NCBI GenBank assembly: GCA_023394655.1
Contig: JAEXAG010000171.1
Coordinates: 1 to 7,517 of the forward strand
Source of the DNA: Pseudomonadota bacterium
GTDB taxonomy: Bacteria; Pseudomonadota; Gammaproteobacteria; Xanthomonadales; Xanthomonadaceae
DNA length: 7,517 nt
Direction: 5' to 3'
Numbering within the stretch: position 1 is the first letter of the stretch; each line of letters opens with the position of its first letter. The notes beneath the pieces were generated by a model, which saw nothing but the letters and a program-made list of their open reading frames with translations, was not told the origin of the DNA and made no database searches. Both the position numbers and the translations under genes were made by a program. Below, piece after piece: positions 1 to 6,042 of this stretch.

Positions 1-168
1 GCGTTCCTGGCCTATCTGGCCGCCGTGTTCTACACCGCGACCCGCCTGCGCTGGCCGGGCTGGGCGTTGATGCTGGCGGTGCTGGCCGCGATTCCGCCGC
101 TGGTGACGGTCCCGCTGGAATGGTGGTATCGCCAGCGAGGCCTGCTGCGCGCGCCCGTCGCCGATTGA
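1..168 (+). CDS. C-terminal end of a small integral membrane protein (DUF3817-like), partial
   Basis: Frame 1 is open from the window edge to a TGA at 166-168, giving 55 residues of a protein whose start lies outside. It holds two hydrophobic stretches, roughly residues 1-16 and 22-42, separated by a short basic turn (TRLRWPGW). It ends with an aromatic/basic tail (EWWYRQRGLL), as expected for a helix end at the membrane face. The order helix, R-L-R/G-W turn, helix with a PP kink, then E-W-x-x-R resembles the C-terminus of the small DUF3817 membrane proteins. That family match is from memory and tentative, and no function is known for it. The gene converges on the minus-strand barrel remnant and is followed by a hairpin 20 bases after the stop. 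Confidence 0.6.
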   Translation, partial: AFLAYLAAVFYTATRLRWPGWALMLAVLAAIPPLVTVPLEWWYRQRGLLRAPVAD

Positions 169-188
169 TCGCGGCCCGAAACGACGAA

Positions 189-208
189 GCCCCGCGCAAT
201 GGCGGGGC
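189..208. terminator. GC-rich hairpin terminator between convergent genes
   Basis: GCCCCGC (189-195) and GCGGGGC (202-208) form a perfect 7-bp stem around a 6-base loop. Read on the minus strand, the stem is followed by a T-rich run (TTCGTCGTTTC), so it best serves the minus-strand barrel gene ending at 238. On the plus strand no T tract follows, so termination of the 1-168 gene would be weaker. The core closely resembles the terminator at 5985-6015. Confidence 0.6.
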
Positions 209-237
209 CTCGGGGCGTACAGGGTGCGGCTTGCGCC

Positions 238-300
238 TCAGAAATCCCAGCGCAGCACCAGCGCCGCGCGGCTGCCGGCGAGCGCGATCTCGGTGCGCGG
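238..300 (-). pseudogene. 3' remnant of an outer-membrane beta-barrel protein gene
   Basis: Reading the minus strand back from a stop at 238-240 gives a C-terminus of TEIALAGSRAALVLRWDF. The last strand alternates hydrophobic residues (L, L, W, F counted every second residue from the end) and finishes in Phe. This is the classic signal for BamA-dependent assembly of outer-membrane beta-barrels. A tight turn (AGSR) precedes it, and the stretch before that also looks like a strand. Upstream of about position 300 the minus-strand frame stays open but becomes hydrophilic and arginine/glutamine-rich (GDPQERAHRPR), because the DNA there is the sense strand of potH. Only about 20 codons therefore survive and the rest of the barrel is absent. 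The downstream hairpin at 189-208 is correctly placed as its terminator. The protein family cannot be named from so short a piece. Confidence 0.55.
286..300. other. Breakpoint joining barrel-gene tail to potH tail
   Basis: Minus-strand barrel coding sense runs up to about 294-300, and plus-strand PotH sense (DLGARP, second half of the EAA loop) begins at about 286. The two overlap within GATCTCGGTGCGCGG, so the join lies there, possibly at a short stretch common to both parents. Neither gene would naturally start or stop here. The exact crossover base cannot be set without an intact relative. Confidence 0.6.
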
Positions 301-588
301 CCGATGCGCTCGTTCCTGCGGATCACCTTGCCGCTGTCGATGCCGGGGATCATCGCGGGCAGCCTGCTGGTGTTCATCCCGGCGGTGGGCGAATTCGTGA
401 TTCCGGATTTGCTCGGCGGGCCGGACGCGCTGACCATCGGCCGCGTGCTGTGGACCGAATTCTTCACCAACCGCGACTGGCCGCTGGCCTCGGCGGTGGC
501 CGTGGCGATGCTGCTGCTGATCGTCATCCCGACGCTGGTGTTCGAATACTTCGAGAACAAGCGCGAGCAGCGCGAGGCGGTCTCGTGA
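286..588 (+). pseudogene. potH: Putrescine ABC transporter permease PotH, N-terminally truncated
   Basis: The last 100 codons match the C-terminus of PotH, an inner-membrane permease of the PotFGHI putrescine importer. The piece starts inside the EAA loop (DLGARP...RITLPLSMPGI), which docks the ATPase PotG. It continues through IPAVGEFVIPDLLGGPDA and GRVLWTEFFTNRDWPLASAV, near-diagnostic for PotH, and ends in a last transmembrane helix and a charged tail. PotH is usually about 300 residues, so the first ~200, including most membrane helices and the start of the EAA loop, are missing. The open frame extends left to an ATG at 199, but those residues are translated from non-coding and antisense barrel DNA and do not look like a permease. 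The stop overlaps the potI start (GTGA), so the original operon spacing is kept. The product is almost certainly not functional as a permease. I saw no internal frameshift or stop, so the truncation is either recent or an assembly artefact. Confidence 0.85.
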
Positions 589-1388
589 AGCGCCAGGCCT
601 GGTGGCTGTGGGCGGTGATCGTGGCCGGCTACGCCTTCCTCTACATCCCGATCATCTCGGTGATCGTGTATTCGTTCAGCGCCTCGCGCCTGTCCACGGT
701 CTGGGGCGGGTTCTCGCTGCGCTGGTACGGCGAGCTCTTCGGCAACCAGCAGATCCTCGATGCGCTGGGCCGCAGCCTGACGATCTCGGCCACGGCCGCC
801 ACCGCGGCGGTGCTGCTGGGCACGGCCAGCGGCATGGCGCTCTCGCGCTTCGGCCGATTCCCCGGACGTGGCGTGCTGAGTCTCATGAACTCGGCACCGA
901 TGGTGATGCCGGACGTGATGCTGGGCCTGTCATCGCTGCTGCTGTTCGTCGCCCTGCAGCAGATGACCGGCTGGCCGCAGCGCGGCATGGGCACGATCAT
1001 GCTGGCGCACATCACCCTGACCACCTGCTACGTGACCGTGGTGGTGCGCTCGCGCATGACATCGCTGGACCGCAGCCTGGAAGAAGCCGCGATGGATCTC
1101 GGCGCGCGACCGTGGCGGGTGTTCTTCCTGATCACGCTGCCGCTGATCGCGCCGGCCCTGCTGGCCGGCTGGCTGCTGGCGTTCACGCTCTCGCTGGACG
1201 ATCTGGTGATCGCCAGCTTCACCTCCGGCCCCGGCTCCAGCACCCTGCCGATGCTGATCTATTCCAAGGTCAAGCTGGGCGTCACCCCGGAAATCAATGC
1301 ACTGGCCACGCTGATCATCTCCGTCGTGGCGCTGGGCGTGGTGGTGGCGGGGATCTTCATGCACCGGATGCAGGCGCGGCGCGGCTGA
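585..1388 (+). CDS. potI: Putrescine ABC transporter permease PotI
   Basis: This 267-residue inner-membrane permease is the partner of PotH in the PotFGHI putrescine importer; the PotH/PotI heterodimer forms the channel driven by PotG. The GTG start at 585 overlaps the potH stop (GTGA), has GAGG at 574-577 as a ribosome site, and gives the usual PotI N-terminus. Visible features are an N-terminal helix (residues ~6-30), the segment SLRWYGELF, a helix pair around PMVMPDVMLGLSSLLLFVAL, the ATPase-docking EAA loop from residue 166 (EEAAMDLGARPWRVFFLITL), and the PotI-specific LLAFTLSLDDLVIASFTSGP followed by PEINALATLI. About six membrane helices fit the family. The gene looks intact. Its neighbours are odd: potH is only a 3' remnant, and no potG or potF is present upstream. 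Unless complete copies exist elsewhere, PotI here is probably orphaned, and its promoter, normally upstream of the operon, may also be lost. Confidence 0.93.
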   Translation: MKRQAWWLWAVIVAGYAFLYIPIISVIVYSFSASRLSTVWGGFSLRWYGELFGNQQILDALGRSLTISATAATAAVLLGTASGMALSRFGRFPGRGVLSLMNSAPMVMPDVMLGLSSLLLFVALQQMTGWPQRGMGTIMLAHITLTTCYVTVVVRSRMTSLDRSLEEAAMDLGARPWRVFFLITLPLIAPALLAGWLLAFTLSLDDLVIASFTSGPGSSTLPMLIYSKVKLGVTPEINALATLIISVVALGVVVAGIFMHRMQARRG

Positions 1389-1399
1389 GACTTCGCCGC

Positions 1400-1427
1400 G
1401 CCCGGCCTCCGGTGGGCTCAGCTTTTT
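1400..1427 (+). terminator. Possible intrinsic terminator of potI
   Basis: GCCC (1400-1403) pairs with GGGC (1414-1417), with a G-T pair and two further C-G pairs closing a three-base loop and one bulged base. A run of five T lies at 1423-1427. The gap of five bases between stem and T run is longer than ideal and the stem is imperfect. It sits between the convergent stops of potI and sstT and overlaps the sstT 3' end. Confidence 0.4.
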
Positions 1428-2632
1428 GCGCGCGCCGAACAGGCAGGGTCGGCCGCGGCGGTGAACAGGATGTCGGTGGAGGAGTTCAAGGCGGTTTCCA
1501 CCGAGTCCTGCACCACGCCGATCACGAAACCGATCGCCACCACCTGCATGGCGACATCATCGGGAATGTTGAACAGGCTGGCCGCCAGCGGGATCAGCAG
1601 CAGGGAGCCGCCCGCCACGCCCGACGCGCCGCAGGCACCGAGCGTTGCCACCACGCTCAGCAGCAGTGCCGAGGCGAAATCCACTTCGATCCCGAGCGTG
1701 TGTGCCGCCGCCAGCGTCATCACGTTGATGGTGATGGCCGCGCCCGCCATGTTGATGGTGGCGCCGAGCGGGATCGTCACCGAGTAGGTGTCCTCGTGCA
1801 GGCCGAGCTTGCGCGCCAGGTTCATGTTGACCGGGATGTTGGCCGCCGAGCTGCGGGTGAAGAACGCGGTCACGCCGGATTCGCGCAGGCAGGTCCAGAC
1901 CAGCGGATATGGATTCCGCCGCATCTTGATGAACACGATGATCGGGTTCACCACCAGCGCGATGAACAGCATCGAGCCCACCAGTACCGCAAGGAGCCGC
2001 GCGTATCCGGCCAGCGCGCCGAAACCGGTCTGCGCCACGGTGCCCGCGACCAGTCCGAAAATGCCGAGCGGCGCGGTGCGGATCACCCACTGCACGGCCT
2101 TGCCGACGGCATCCGCCGCATCGCCGAGGAACTCGCGGGTGGGTTCGCCGGCGCCGCGCAGCGCGATGCCGAGCAACACCGCCCACGCAAGGATGCCGAT
2201 GTAGTTGGCATTGGCGATGGCCGAAACCGGGTTGCTGACGATGTTCATCAGCAGGTTGGAGACCACTTCCTGCAGGCTGGAAGGCGCGGCTTGCGCCGCG
2301 GGCGCGGCGATCAGGGTCAGCCGTGTCGGGAACAGGAAGCTGGCCACGACGGCCACCACGGCGGCCAGGAACGTGCCCACCAGGTACATAAGCAGGACCG
2401 GGCGGATATGCAGGTTGCCGCCGGCGCGGAAGCGGCTGATCGCGGCCAGTACCAACAGGAACACCAGCACCGGGGCCACCGCCTTCAGCGCGGATACGAA
2501 CAGGGTGCCCAGAAGCGAAAGCGCATTGCCGGCGGCGGGCCACAGCCAGCCGACCAGCACGCCGAAGACAAGTCCCACGGCGATCTGCGGCACGAGCCCG
2601 AAGCGGGCGGGGCTGGGCGGGGTGCTTGTCAT
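1418..2632 (-). CDS. sstT: Na+-coupled serine/threonine symporter SstT
   Basis: This 404-residue inner-membrane protein imports L-serine and L-threonine with sodium and belongs to the dicarboxylate/amino acid:cation symporter (DAACS) family. It matches SstT along its length. The N-terminal part has [22 protein letters not shown]. The serine-rich re-entrant motif [10 protein letters not shown] is at residues 260-269, just after ESGVTAFFT. The substrate/Na+ motif [12 protein letters not shown] is at 287-298, with MAGA where glutamate transporters have MDGT, as is usual in SstT. The second hairpin [10 protein letters not shown] is at 334-343, and [20 protein letters not shown] lies near the end. 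Start: the ATG at 2632 is chosen because AGGA sits 7 bases upstream on the minus strand and the following residues ([13 protein letters not shown]) suit the family. A longer frame to 2704 adds 24 residues with no family resemblance. The gene converges with potI (29-base gap) and diverges from the lipoprotein gene, so it is probably a single transcription unit. Confidence 0.95.
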   Translation of the reverse strand: MTSTPPSPARFGLVPQIAVGLVFGVLVGWLWPAAGNALSLLGTLFVSALKAVAPVLVFLLVLAAISRFRAGGNLHIRPVLLMYLVGTFLAAVVAVVASFLFPTRLTLIAAPAAQAAPSSLQEVVSNLLMNIVSNPVSAIANANYIGILAWAVLLGIALRGAGEPTREFLGDAADAVGKAVQWVIRTAPLGIFGLVAGTVAQTGFGALAGYARLLAVLVGSMLFIALVVNPIIVFIKMRRNPYPLVWTCLRESGVTAFFTRSSAANIPVNMNLARKLGLHEDTYSVTIPLGATINMAGAAITINVMTLAAAHTLGIEVDFASALLLSVVATLGACGASGVAGGSLLLIPLAASLFNIPDDVAMQVVAIGFVIGVVQDSVETALNSSTDILFTAAADPACSARAKS

Positions 2633-2685
2633 CTCGGTTCCTGCAAGGCGCGAAGCCGCCAAGGGTAGGGGCCTGCGCCGCCCCG

Positions 2686-2691
2686 TACAAT
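2686..2691 (+). promoter_or_regulatory. Possible -10 element upstream of the lipoprotein gene
   Basis: TACAAT is a 5/6 match to the sigma-70 -10 box and stands out in the GC-rich 129-base gap between the divergent sstT and lipoprotein genes. It lies 70 bases before the lipoprotein ATG. No good -35 box is seen 16-18 bases upstream. On the minus strand, TTGTAC with TACCCT 17 bases further on could serve sstT, but each matches only 3/6. Confidence 0.3.
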
Positions 2692-2761
2692 CGGCCCGCT
2701 CCAAGCCTGCCGTTCATCCGGGGTGTCGGATCATGCGGAAAGCACTTCCGGGAGACCTGCC

Positions 2762-3208
2762 ATGAACACGCGATCCTTGCTCCGCAGCCTGTTTTTCCTG
2801 CTGGCCGTCGCCATGCTGGCCGCCTGTGCCACCGCACCGCGCGTGACCGGCACCACCCGTGCGCCGATCGATCCGGCCACGGTGCGCGTCTACTATTCGG
2901 CACCGACCGTGCCCTACGAGGAAGTCGCACGCCTCGATGTTTCCAGCGGCGCGTTCACCATCGGCGAGCAGGCCAAGACCAATGACGTGATCGACCGCCT
3001 GCGCCGACAGGCCGCGCAACTGGGCGCAAATGGCGTGGTGTTGCTGGGCACCGCCGATGAGGGCGGCGGGACCGGCGTCAGCATCGGTGGCCACGGCGGC
3101 AGCCTCGGCGGGCGCGGTTATTCCGGCATGGGCGTCGGGGTCACCGTTTCGCCCTCGAAGCGCCATGCCAGCGGCATCGCGATCTTCGTCCCCTCCTCGC
3201 AGCCCTGA
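2762..3208 (+). CDS. Small predicted outer-membrane lipoprotein of unknown function
   Basis: The protein has 148 residues. The N-terminus is a lipoprotein signal: basic start (MNTRSLLR), hydrophobic core, and a lipobox MLAAC with the acylated Cys at residue 22. Residue +2 is Ala rather than Asp, so outer-membrane sorting is expected. The mature part holds VRVYYSAPTVPYEEVARLDV, then a helix ending RRQAAQLGANGVVLLGTA. The pattern of an E-E-V-A-x-L strand followed by a helix ending in A-x-x-L-G-A-N-G/A-V-V recurs in small bacterial lipoproteins and YbjQ-like folds, but I cannot assign a named family. From residue 101 the chain is glycine-rich to about 127 and then ends in a hydrophobic strand (GIAIFV). 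The ATG at 2762 is chosen because GGGAG (2750-2754) is seven bases upstream and it gives an ideal signal peptide. A GTG at 2723 in frame would put charged residues before the signal. Function unknown. Confidence 0.85.
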   Translation: MNTRSLLRSLFFLLAVAMLAACATAPRVTGTTRAPIDPATVRVYYSAPTVPYEEVARLDVSSGAFTIGEQAKTNDVIDRLRRQAAQLGANGVVLLGTADEGGGTGVSIGGHGGSLGGRGYSGMGVGVTVSPSKRHASGIAIFVPSSQP

Positions 3209-3234
3209 TCAGGGCGCAAGGCGCCGGGCCCGGC
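3202..3234 (+). terminator. Two adjacent palindromes at the 3' end of the lipoprotein gene
   Basis: GCCCTGATCAGGGC (3202-3215) is a perfect 14-base palindrome containing the lipoprotein stop codon, and GCCGGGCCCGGC (3223-3234) is a perfect 12-base one. Either could fold as a short hairpin in RNA and slow transcription. There is no T tract. A third small hairpin (CGCGAA, three-base loop, TTCGCG) lies at 3252-3266. Nothing else is recognised in the gap before the peptidase gene. Confidence 0.3.
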
Positions 3235-3359
3235 GAATGGCGCGCAGGATTCGCGAACGCTTCGCGGCAGGCCTCGACATCCGGCGCCTGACAGCCGTGC
3301 TTGCCAGCCGGGGCGCGGATCGCCAAAGTGTGGGGATTCATGGTTTCGGGGAATGATCG

Positions 3360-5387
3360 ATGCGGGCATGGAATTACATGCTGCTTGCGGCGCTGGCTGC
3401 CGGCGGCACGCATGCTGCGGCAGCGCCATCGGGGATGACGCTGCGCCAAGTGGCCGATTTGCAGGCGGTGTCGCAAACGGCGATCAGCCCGAACGGTCGC
3501 CACCTCGCCTACATCCGCGCAGTGCCGCGAGCACTCGGCCGCGAGGATGACGGCCCGGCATGGACCGAGTTGCATGTCGCCGATGTCCGTGGCGGGAATC
3601 GCGGCTTCGTCACCGGCAAGGTCAATGCGGCCGCCGTCGAGTGGATGCCGGATGGCAGCGGCCTGACCTATCTGGCGCGCCGCAGTGGCGATGAAACCCG
3701 CACGCTGTACCGGATCCCGCTGGCCGGCGGCGAATCGCAGCAGATCGCCCGGCTCGAGGCCGATATCCGCGGCTACAGCCTGTCGCCGGATGGCCGCCAG
3801 GTGGCGTTGCTGGCGCAGGAGCCGGAATCCGAGGACCTGCGCGCCGAGCGCCGGCGCGGCTTCACCCAGAAGGTGTACGAGGAGGACTGGCGGCCGGTCG
3901 GCCTGTGGATCGCGAATGTTGGTGACACCGAGTCCCGGCCGCGCCGCGTGGCGCTGGAGGGCAGCGTGCAATCGGTGGCGTGGAGCCCGGCCGGCGATCG
4001 GCTGGCGCTGGCGGTGGCGCCGCGGCAGCTTACCGACGACACGCTGGTCTTCACCCGCATCCGCATCCTTTCCCCCGATGGCCGAGAGCTGGGTCGGATC
4101 GACAATCCGGGCAAGCTCGGTGCCATGGAGTGGAGCCGTGACGGCGCGCATCTCGCCTTCGTTTCGGCCGAGGACAAGCACGATGCCCAGCAGGGCCGGC
4201 TGATGGTCGCCGGCCGCGATGGCGGCGCTTTCCGCGACGTGCTGCCGGGGCTGGAAGGCCACGTCATCGACATGAAATGGCGCGATGGCGGCCGTCTGGT
4301 CTTCGTCAGCCACGAAGGCATGGAAGCGAGGGTGGGCGAAGTCGCCGCCGATGGCAGTGGCCAGCGCACCCTGCTGCCCGCCGGCCGCGCAGTCTGGGGC
4401 GGTGTCTCGATTTCCGCTGCCGGCGATCTCGGCCTGGTCGGCCATGCCGCGCTGCATCCGGGCGAAGCCTTCGTGCTGCCGGCAGGCGCCGCTTCGGCCC
4501 GCCGGCTCACCGACAGCAATCCGTGGCTGTCCGGTGTGCGTCTCGCCCGGCAGGAAGTGCTGCGCTATCGCGCGCGCGACGGGCTCGAACTGGAAGGCTT
4601 GCTGGTGCAGCCGCTGGTGCGTCGCGGCAACACGCGGGTGCCGCTGGTGACCGTGGTCCACGGCGGCCCGGAATCGCACTATTCCAACGGCTGGCTGACG
4701 GCCTATTCGCAGCCCTTGCAGGTGCTGGCGGCACAGGGCTACGCGGTTTTCCTGCCCAACTATCGCAGCAGCACCGGCCGCGGCGTGGCGTTCTCCAAGC
4801 TCGGTTTCGGCGAGCCCGGCATGGGCGAGTTCGACGACATCGTCGATGGCGTGGACCATCTCATCGCCAGCGGGCTGGTGGATGGCGGCAAGGTCGGCAT
4901 CACCGGCGGCTCCTACGGCGGCTACGCCAGTGCCTGGGGTGCCACGCACTACAGCGATCGCTTCGCCGCCTCGGTGATGTTCGTGGGCATTTCCGATCAG
5001 GCTTCGCTGATCACCACCGGCGACATCCCCTGGGAGCAGCACCTGGTGCACATGGGCAAGTGGCCGTGGGAGGACCCGGAGATGTTCCGCCGGCAGAGCC
5101 CGATCACCCATGCCGCCAAGTCCCGCACGCCGACCCTGATCCTCCATGGCGAAGCCGATCCGCGCGTCCCGCCGATGCAGTCCTACATGATGTACCGCTA
5201 CCTGAAGCTGGCCGGGCAGGCGCCTGTGCGGCTGGTGCTGTATCCGGGCGAAGGCCACGGAAACCAGCGGGCGGCATCACGCTACGACTATTCGATGCGC
5301 CTGCTGCAGTGGATGGATCATTACCTGAAGGGGGAGGGCGGCGAGCCGCCGCCGCATCGACTGGATTACGCGTTGCCGGAGAAGTGA
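3360..5387 (+). CDS. Exported S9-family serine peptidase (prolyl oligopeptidase / acylaminoacyl-peptidase type)
   Basis: The protein has 675 residues, usual for the family. A Sec signal peptide covers residues 1 to ~19-22 (MRAWNYMLLAALAAGGTHA), with no lipobox, so a periplasmic or secreted enzyme is expected. Residues ~27-390 form a beta-propeller with recurring blade motifs: ISPNGRHLAYI at 42, then WMPDGSGLTYL, LSPDGRQVALL, WSPAGDRLALA and WSRDGAHLAFV. The C-terminal alpha/beta-hydrolase domain carries HGGP (434-437), the nucleophile in GGSYGG (Ser518), Asp600 in HGEADPRVPP and His633 in GEGHG, so the triad is complete. Family S9 enzymes cut short peptides, often after proline or from a blocked N-terminus. 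The exact specificity cannot be read here, and S9C-like acylaminoacyl/dipeptidyl peptidase is my best guess. The ATG at 3360 has GGGGA at 3348-3352, seven bases upstream. The lipocalin gene follows after 73 bases on the same strand and may be co-transcribed. Confidence 0.93.
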   Translation: MRAWNYMLLAALAAGGTHAAAAPSGMTLRQVADLQAVSQTAISPNGRHLAYIRAVPRALGREDDGPAWTELHVADVRGGNRGFVTGKVNAAAVEWMPDGSGLTYLARRSGDETRTLYRIPLAGGESQQIARLEADIRGYSLSPDGRQVALLAQEPESEDLRAERRRGFTQKVYEEDWRPVGLWIANVGDTESRPRRVALEGSVQSVAWSPAGDRLALAVAPRQLTDDTLVFTRIRILSPDGRELGRIDNPGKLGAMEWSRDGAHLAFVSAEDKHDAQQGRLMVAGRDGGAFRDVLPGLEGHVIDMKWRDGGRLVFVSHEGMEARVGEVAADGSGQRTLLPAGRAVWGGVSISAAGDLGLVGHAALHPGEAFVLPAGAASARRLTDSNPWLSGVRLARQEVLRYRARDGLELEGLLVQPLVRRGNTRVPLVTVVHGGPESHYSNGWLTAYSQPLQVLAAQGYAVFLPNYRSSTGRGVAFSKLGFGEPGMGEFDDIVDGVDHLIASGLVDGGKVGITGGSYGGYASAWGATHYSDRFAASVMFVGISDQASLITTGDIPWEQHLVHMGKWPWEDPEMFRRQSPITHAAKSRTPTLILHGEADPRVPPMQSYMMYRYLKLAGQAPVRLVLYPGEGHGNQRAASRYDYSMRLLQWMDHYLKGEGGEPPPHRLDYALPEK

Positions 5388-5460
5388 TCGCCGGGGGCTT
5401 TCACGCTCGCCTGTCGAGGGAACCGGAACACTGGAAATCCCCCACGACAGGAAGCACCCG

Positions 5461-5964
5461 ATGACCCGGCCCGAACCGTCCACCGTCCCGCACGTCGATC
5501 TGCAGCGCTACCTCGGCACCTGGTACGAGATCGTGCGCAAGCCGATCCGCCACGAGGACACCGATGCCCGCGACGTGACCGCCACCTACACGCTGCAGGA
5601 GGATGGCAGCATCGAGGTGCACAACCGTTCGCTGGACGGGAACGGCGAGTACGAGGACGCGATCGGCCGGGCAACGGTGGCCGATGCCGCCACCAACGCC
5701 AAGCTGGAAGTGAGCTTCCTGCCGGCCGGCCTGCGCTGGATCCCGTTCACCAAGGGCGATTACTGGATTCTGCGGCTCGACGAGGGCTACAACATGGCGC
5801 TGGTCGGCACGCCCGATTACAAGTACCTGTGGCTGCTTGCCCGCGATGCGAATCCCGCCCACGACACGATCGTCCAGTGGCGCGATTACGCCAGCGCGCT
5901 CGGCTACGAGACCGGCGACGTGATCCGTCCGGTGCAGAGCGGGGCGGTGCCGAAGCCGGCCTGA
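5461..5964 (+). CDS. Lipocalin family protein (Blc-like) without signal peptide
   Basis: This 167-residue protein has the bacterial lipocalin signature. Motif 1 is YLGTWYEI (Gly19 and Trp21 of the G-x-W). A central strand region follows (ATYTLQEDGSIEVHNRS). The strong Blc-type block YNMALVGTPDYKYLWLLAR covers residues 110-128, with the conserved Arg128. Blc lipocalins are single beta-barrels that bind fatty acids or lysophospholipids and are usually outer-membrane lipoproteins. Here the N-terminus (MTRPEPSTVPHVDLQ) has neither a hydrophobic core nor a lipobox Cys, so the product looks cytoplasmic. The ATG at 5461 has AGGAAG at 5449-5454. The frame is open upstream into the 73-base gap, but it encodes no signal-like sequence and no ATG there, so a missed export signal is unlikely. 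It may share a transcript with the S9 peptidase and is followed by a strong terminator. The ligand is unknown. Confidence 0.92.
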   Translation: MTRPEPSTVPHVDLQRYLGTWYEIVRKPIRHEDTDARDVTATYTLQEDGSIEVHNRSLDGNGEYEDAIGRATVADAATNAKLEVSFLPAGLRWIPFTKGDYWILRLDEGYNMALVGTPDYKYLWLLARDANPAHDTIVQWRDYASALGYETGDVIRPVQSGAVPKPA

Positions 5965-5984
5965 TCGCGCGGCATGGCCGGAAA

Positions 5985-6015
5985 CGCGAACCCCGCCGGT
6001 ATGGCGGGGTTCGCG
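5985..6015. terminator. Bidirectional hairpin terminator between lipocalin and gcvP
   Basis: A perfect 13-bp stem pairs 5985-5997 (CGCGAACCCCGCC) with 6003-6015 around the five-base loop GGTAT. It sits 20 bases after the lipocalin stop and 27 bases beyond the convergent gcvP stop, so it can serve both. On the minus strand TTTC follows the stem directly; on the plus strand GTGTTG follows, so neither side has a long T tract. The A-A/T-T steps within the arms lend a short T run on either strand. Confidence 0.85.
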
Positions 6016-6042
6016 GTGTTGCGCGGTGTGCAGCGGCCCGGC

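Noticed and set aside
286..300. Mobile element insertion as the cause of the junction
   Set aside because: There is no terminal inverted repeat, target duplication, transposase or integrase fragment near the breakpoint. Both sides are ordinary chromosomal genes.
30..560. 176-residue minus-strand frame covering the barrel tail and potH remnant
   Set aside because: It is in a different minus-strand frame from the barrel terminus and is antisense to PotH. No recognisable protein features.
199..588. 129-residue protein starting at ATG 199 as a natural short permease
   Set aside because: Its first 29 residues come from the terminator flank and antisense barrel DNA and resemble no permease. The true PotH similarity begins mid-motif, so it is a truncated gene.
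120..1388. Longer PotI starting upstream of 585
   Set aside because: The in-frame extension to position 120 overlaps the PotH frame and the end of the first gene and encodes low-complexity residues. The GTG at 585 has a ribosome site and gives the family N-terminus.
602..2668. 688-residue plus-strand open frame across potI and sstT
   Set aside because: It runs out of frame through potI and antisense through sstT, and the product is low-complexity Arg/Gly/His-rich. It is a GC-driven lack of stops, not a gene.
3301..3329. TTGCCA (3301-3306) with CAAAGT 17 bases downstream as a promoter for the S9 peptidase
   Set aside because: The -35 half is fair but the -10 half matches only 3/6, which is expected by chance in this much sequence.
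3141..5258. 705-residue open frame on the minus strand across the S9 peptidase gene
   Set aside because: It lies fully antisense to a gene with a complete catalytic triad and propeller motifs. Its translation is rich in His, Gln, Arg and Ala with no domain, typical of an antisense shadow in GC-rich DNA.
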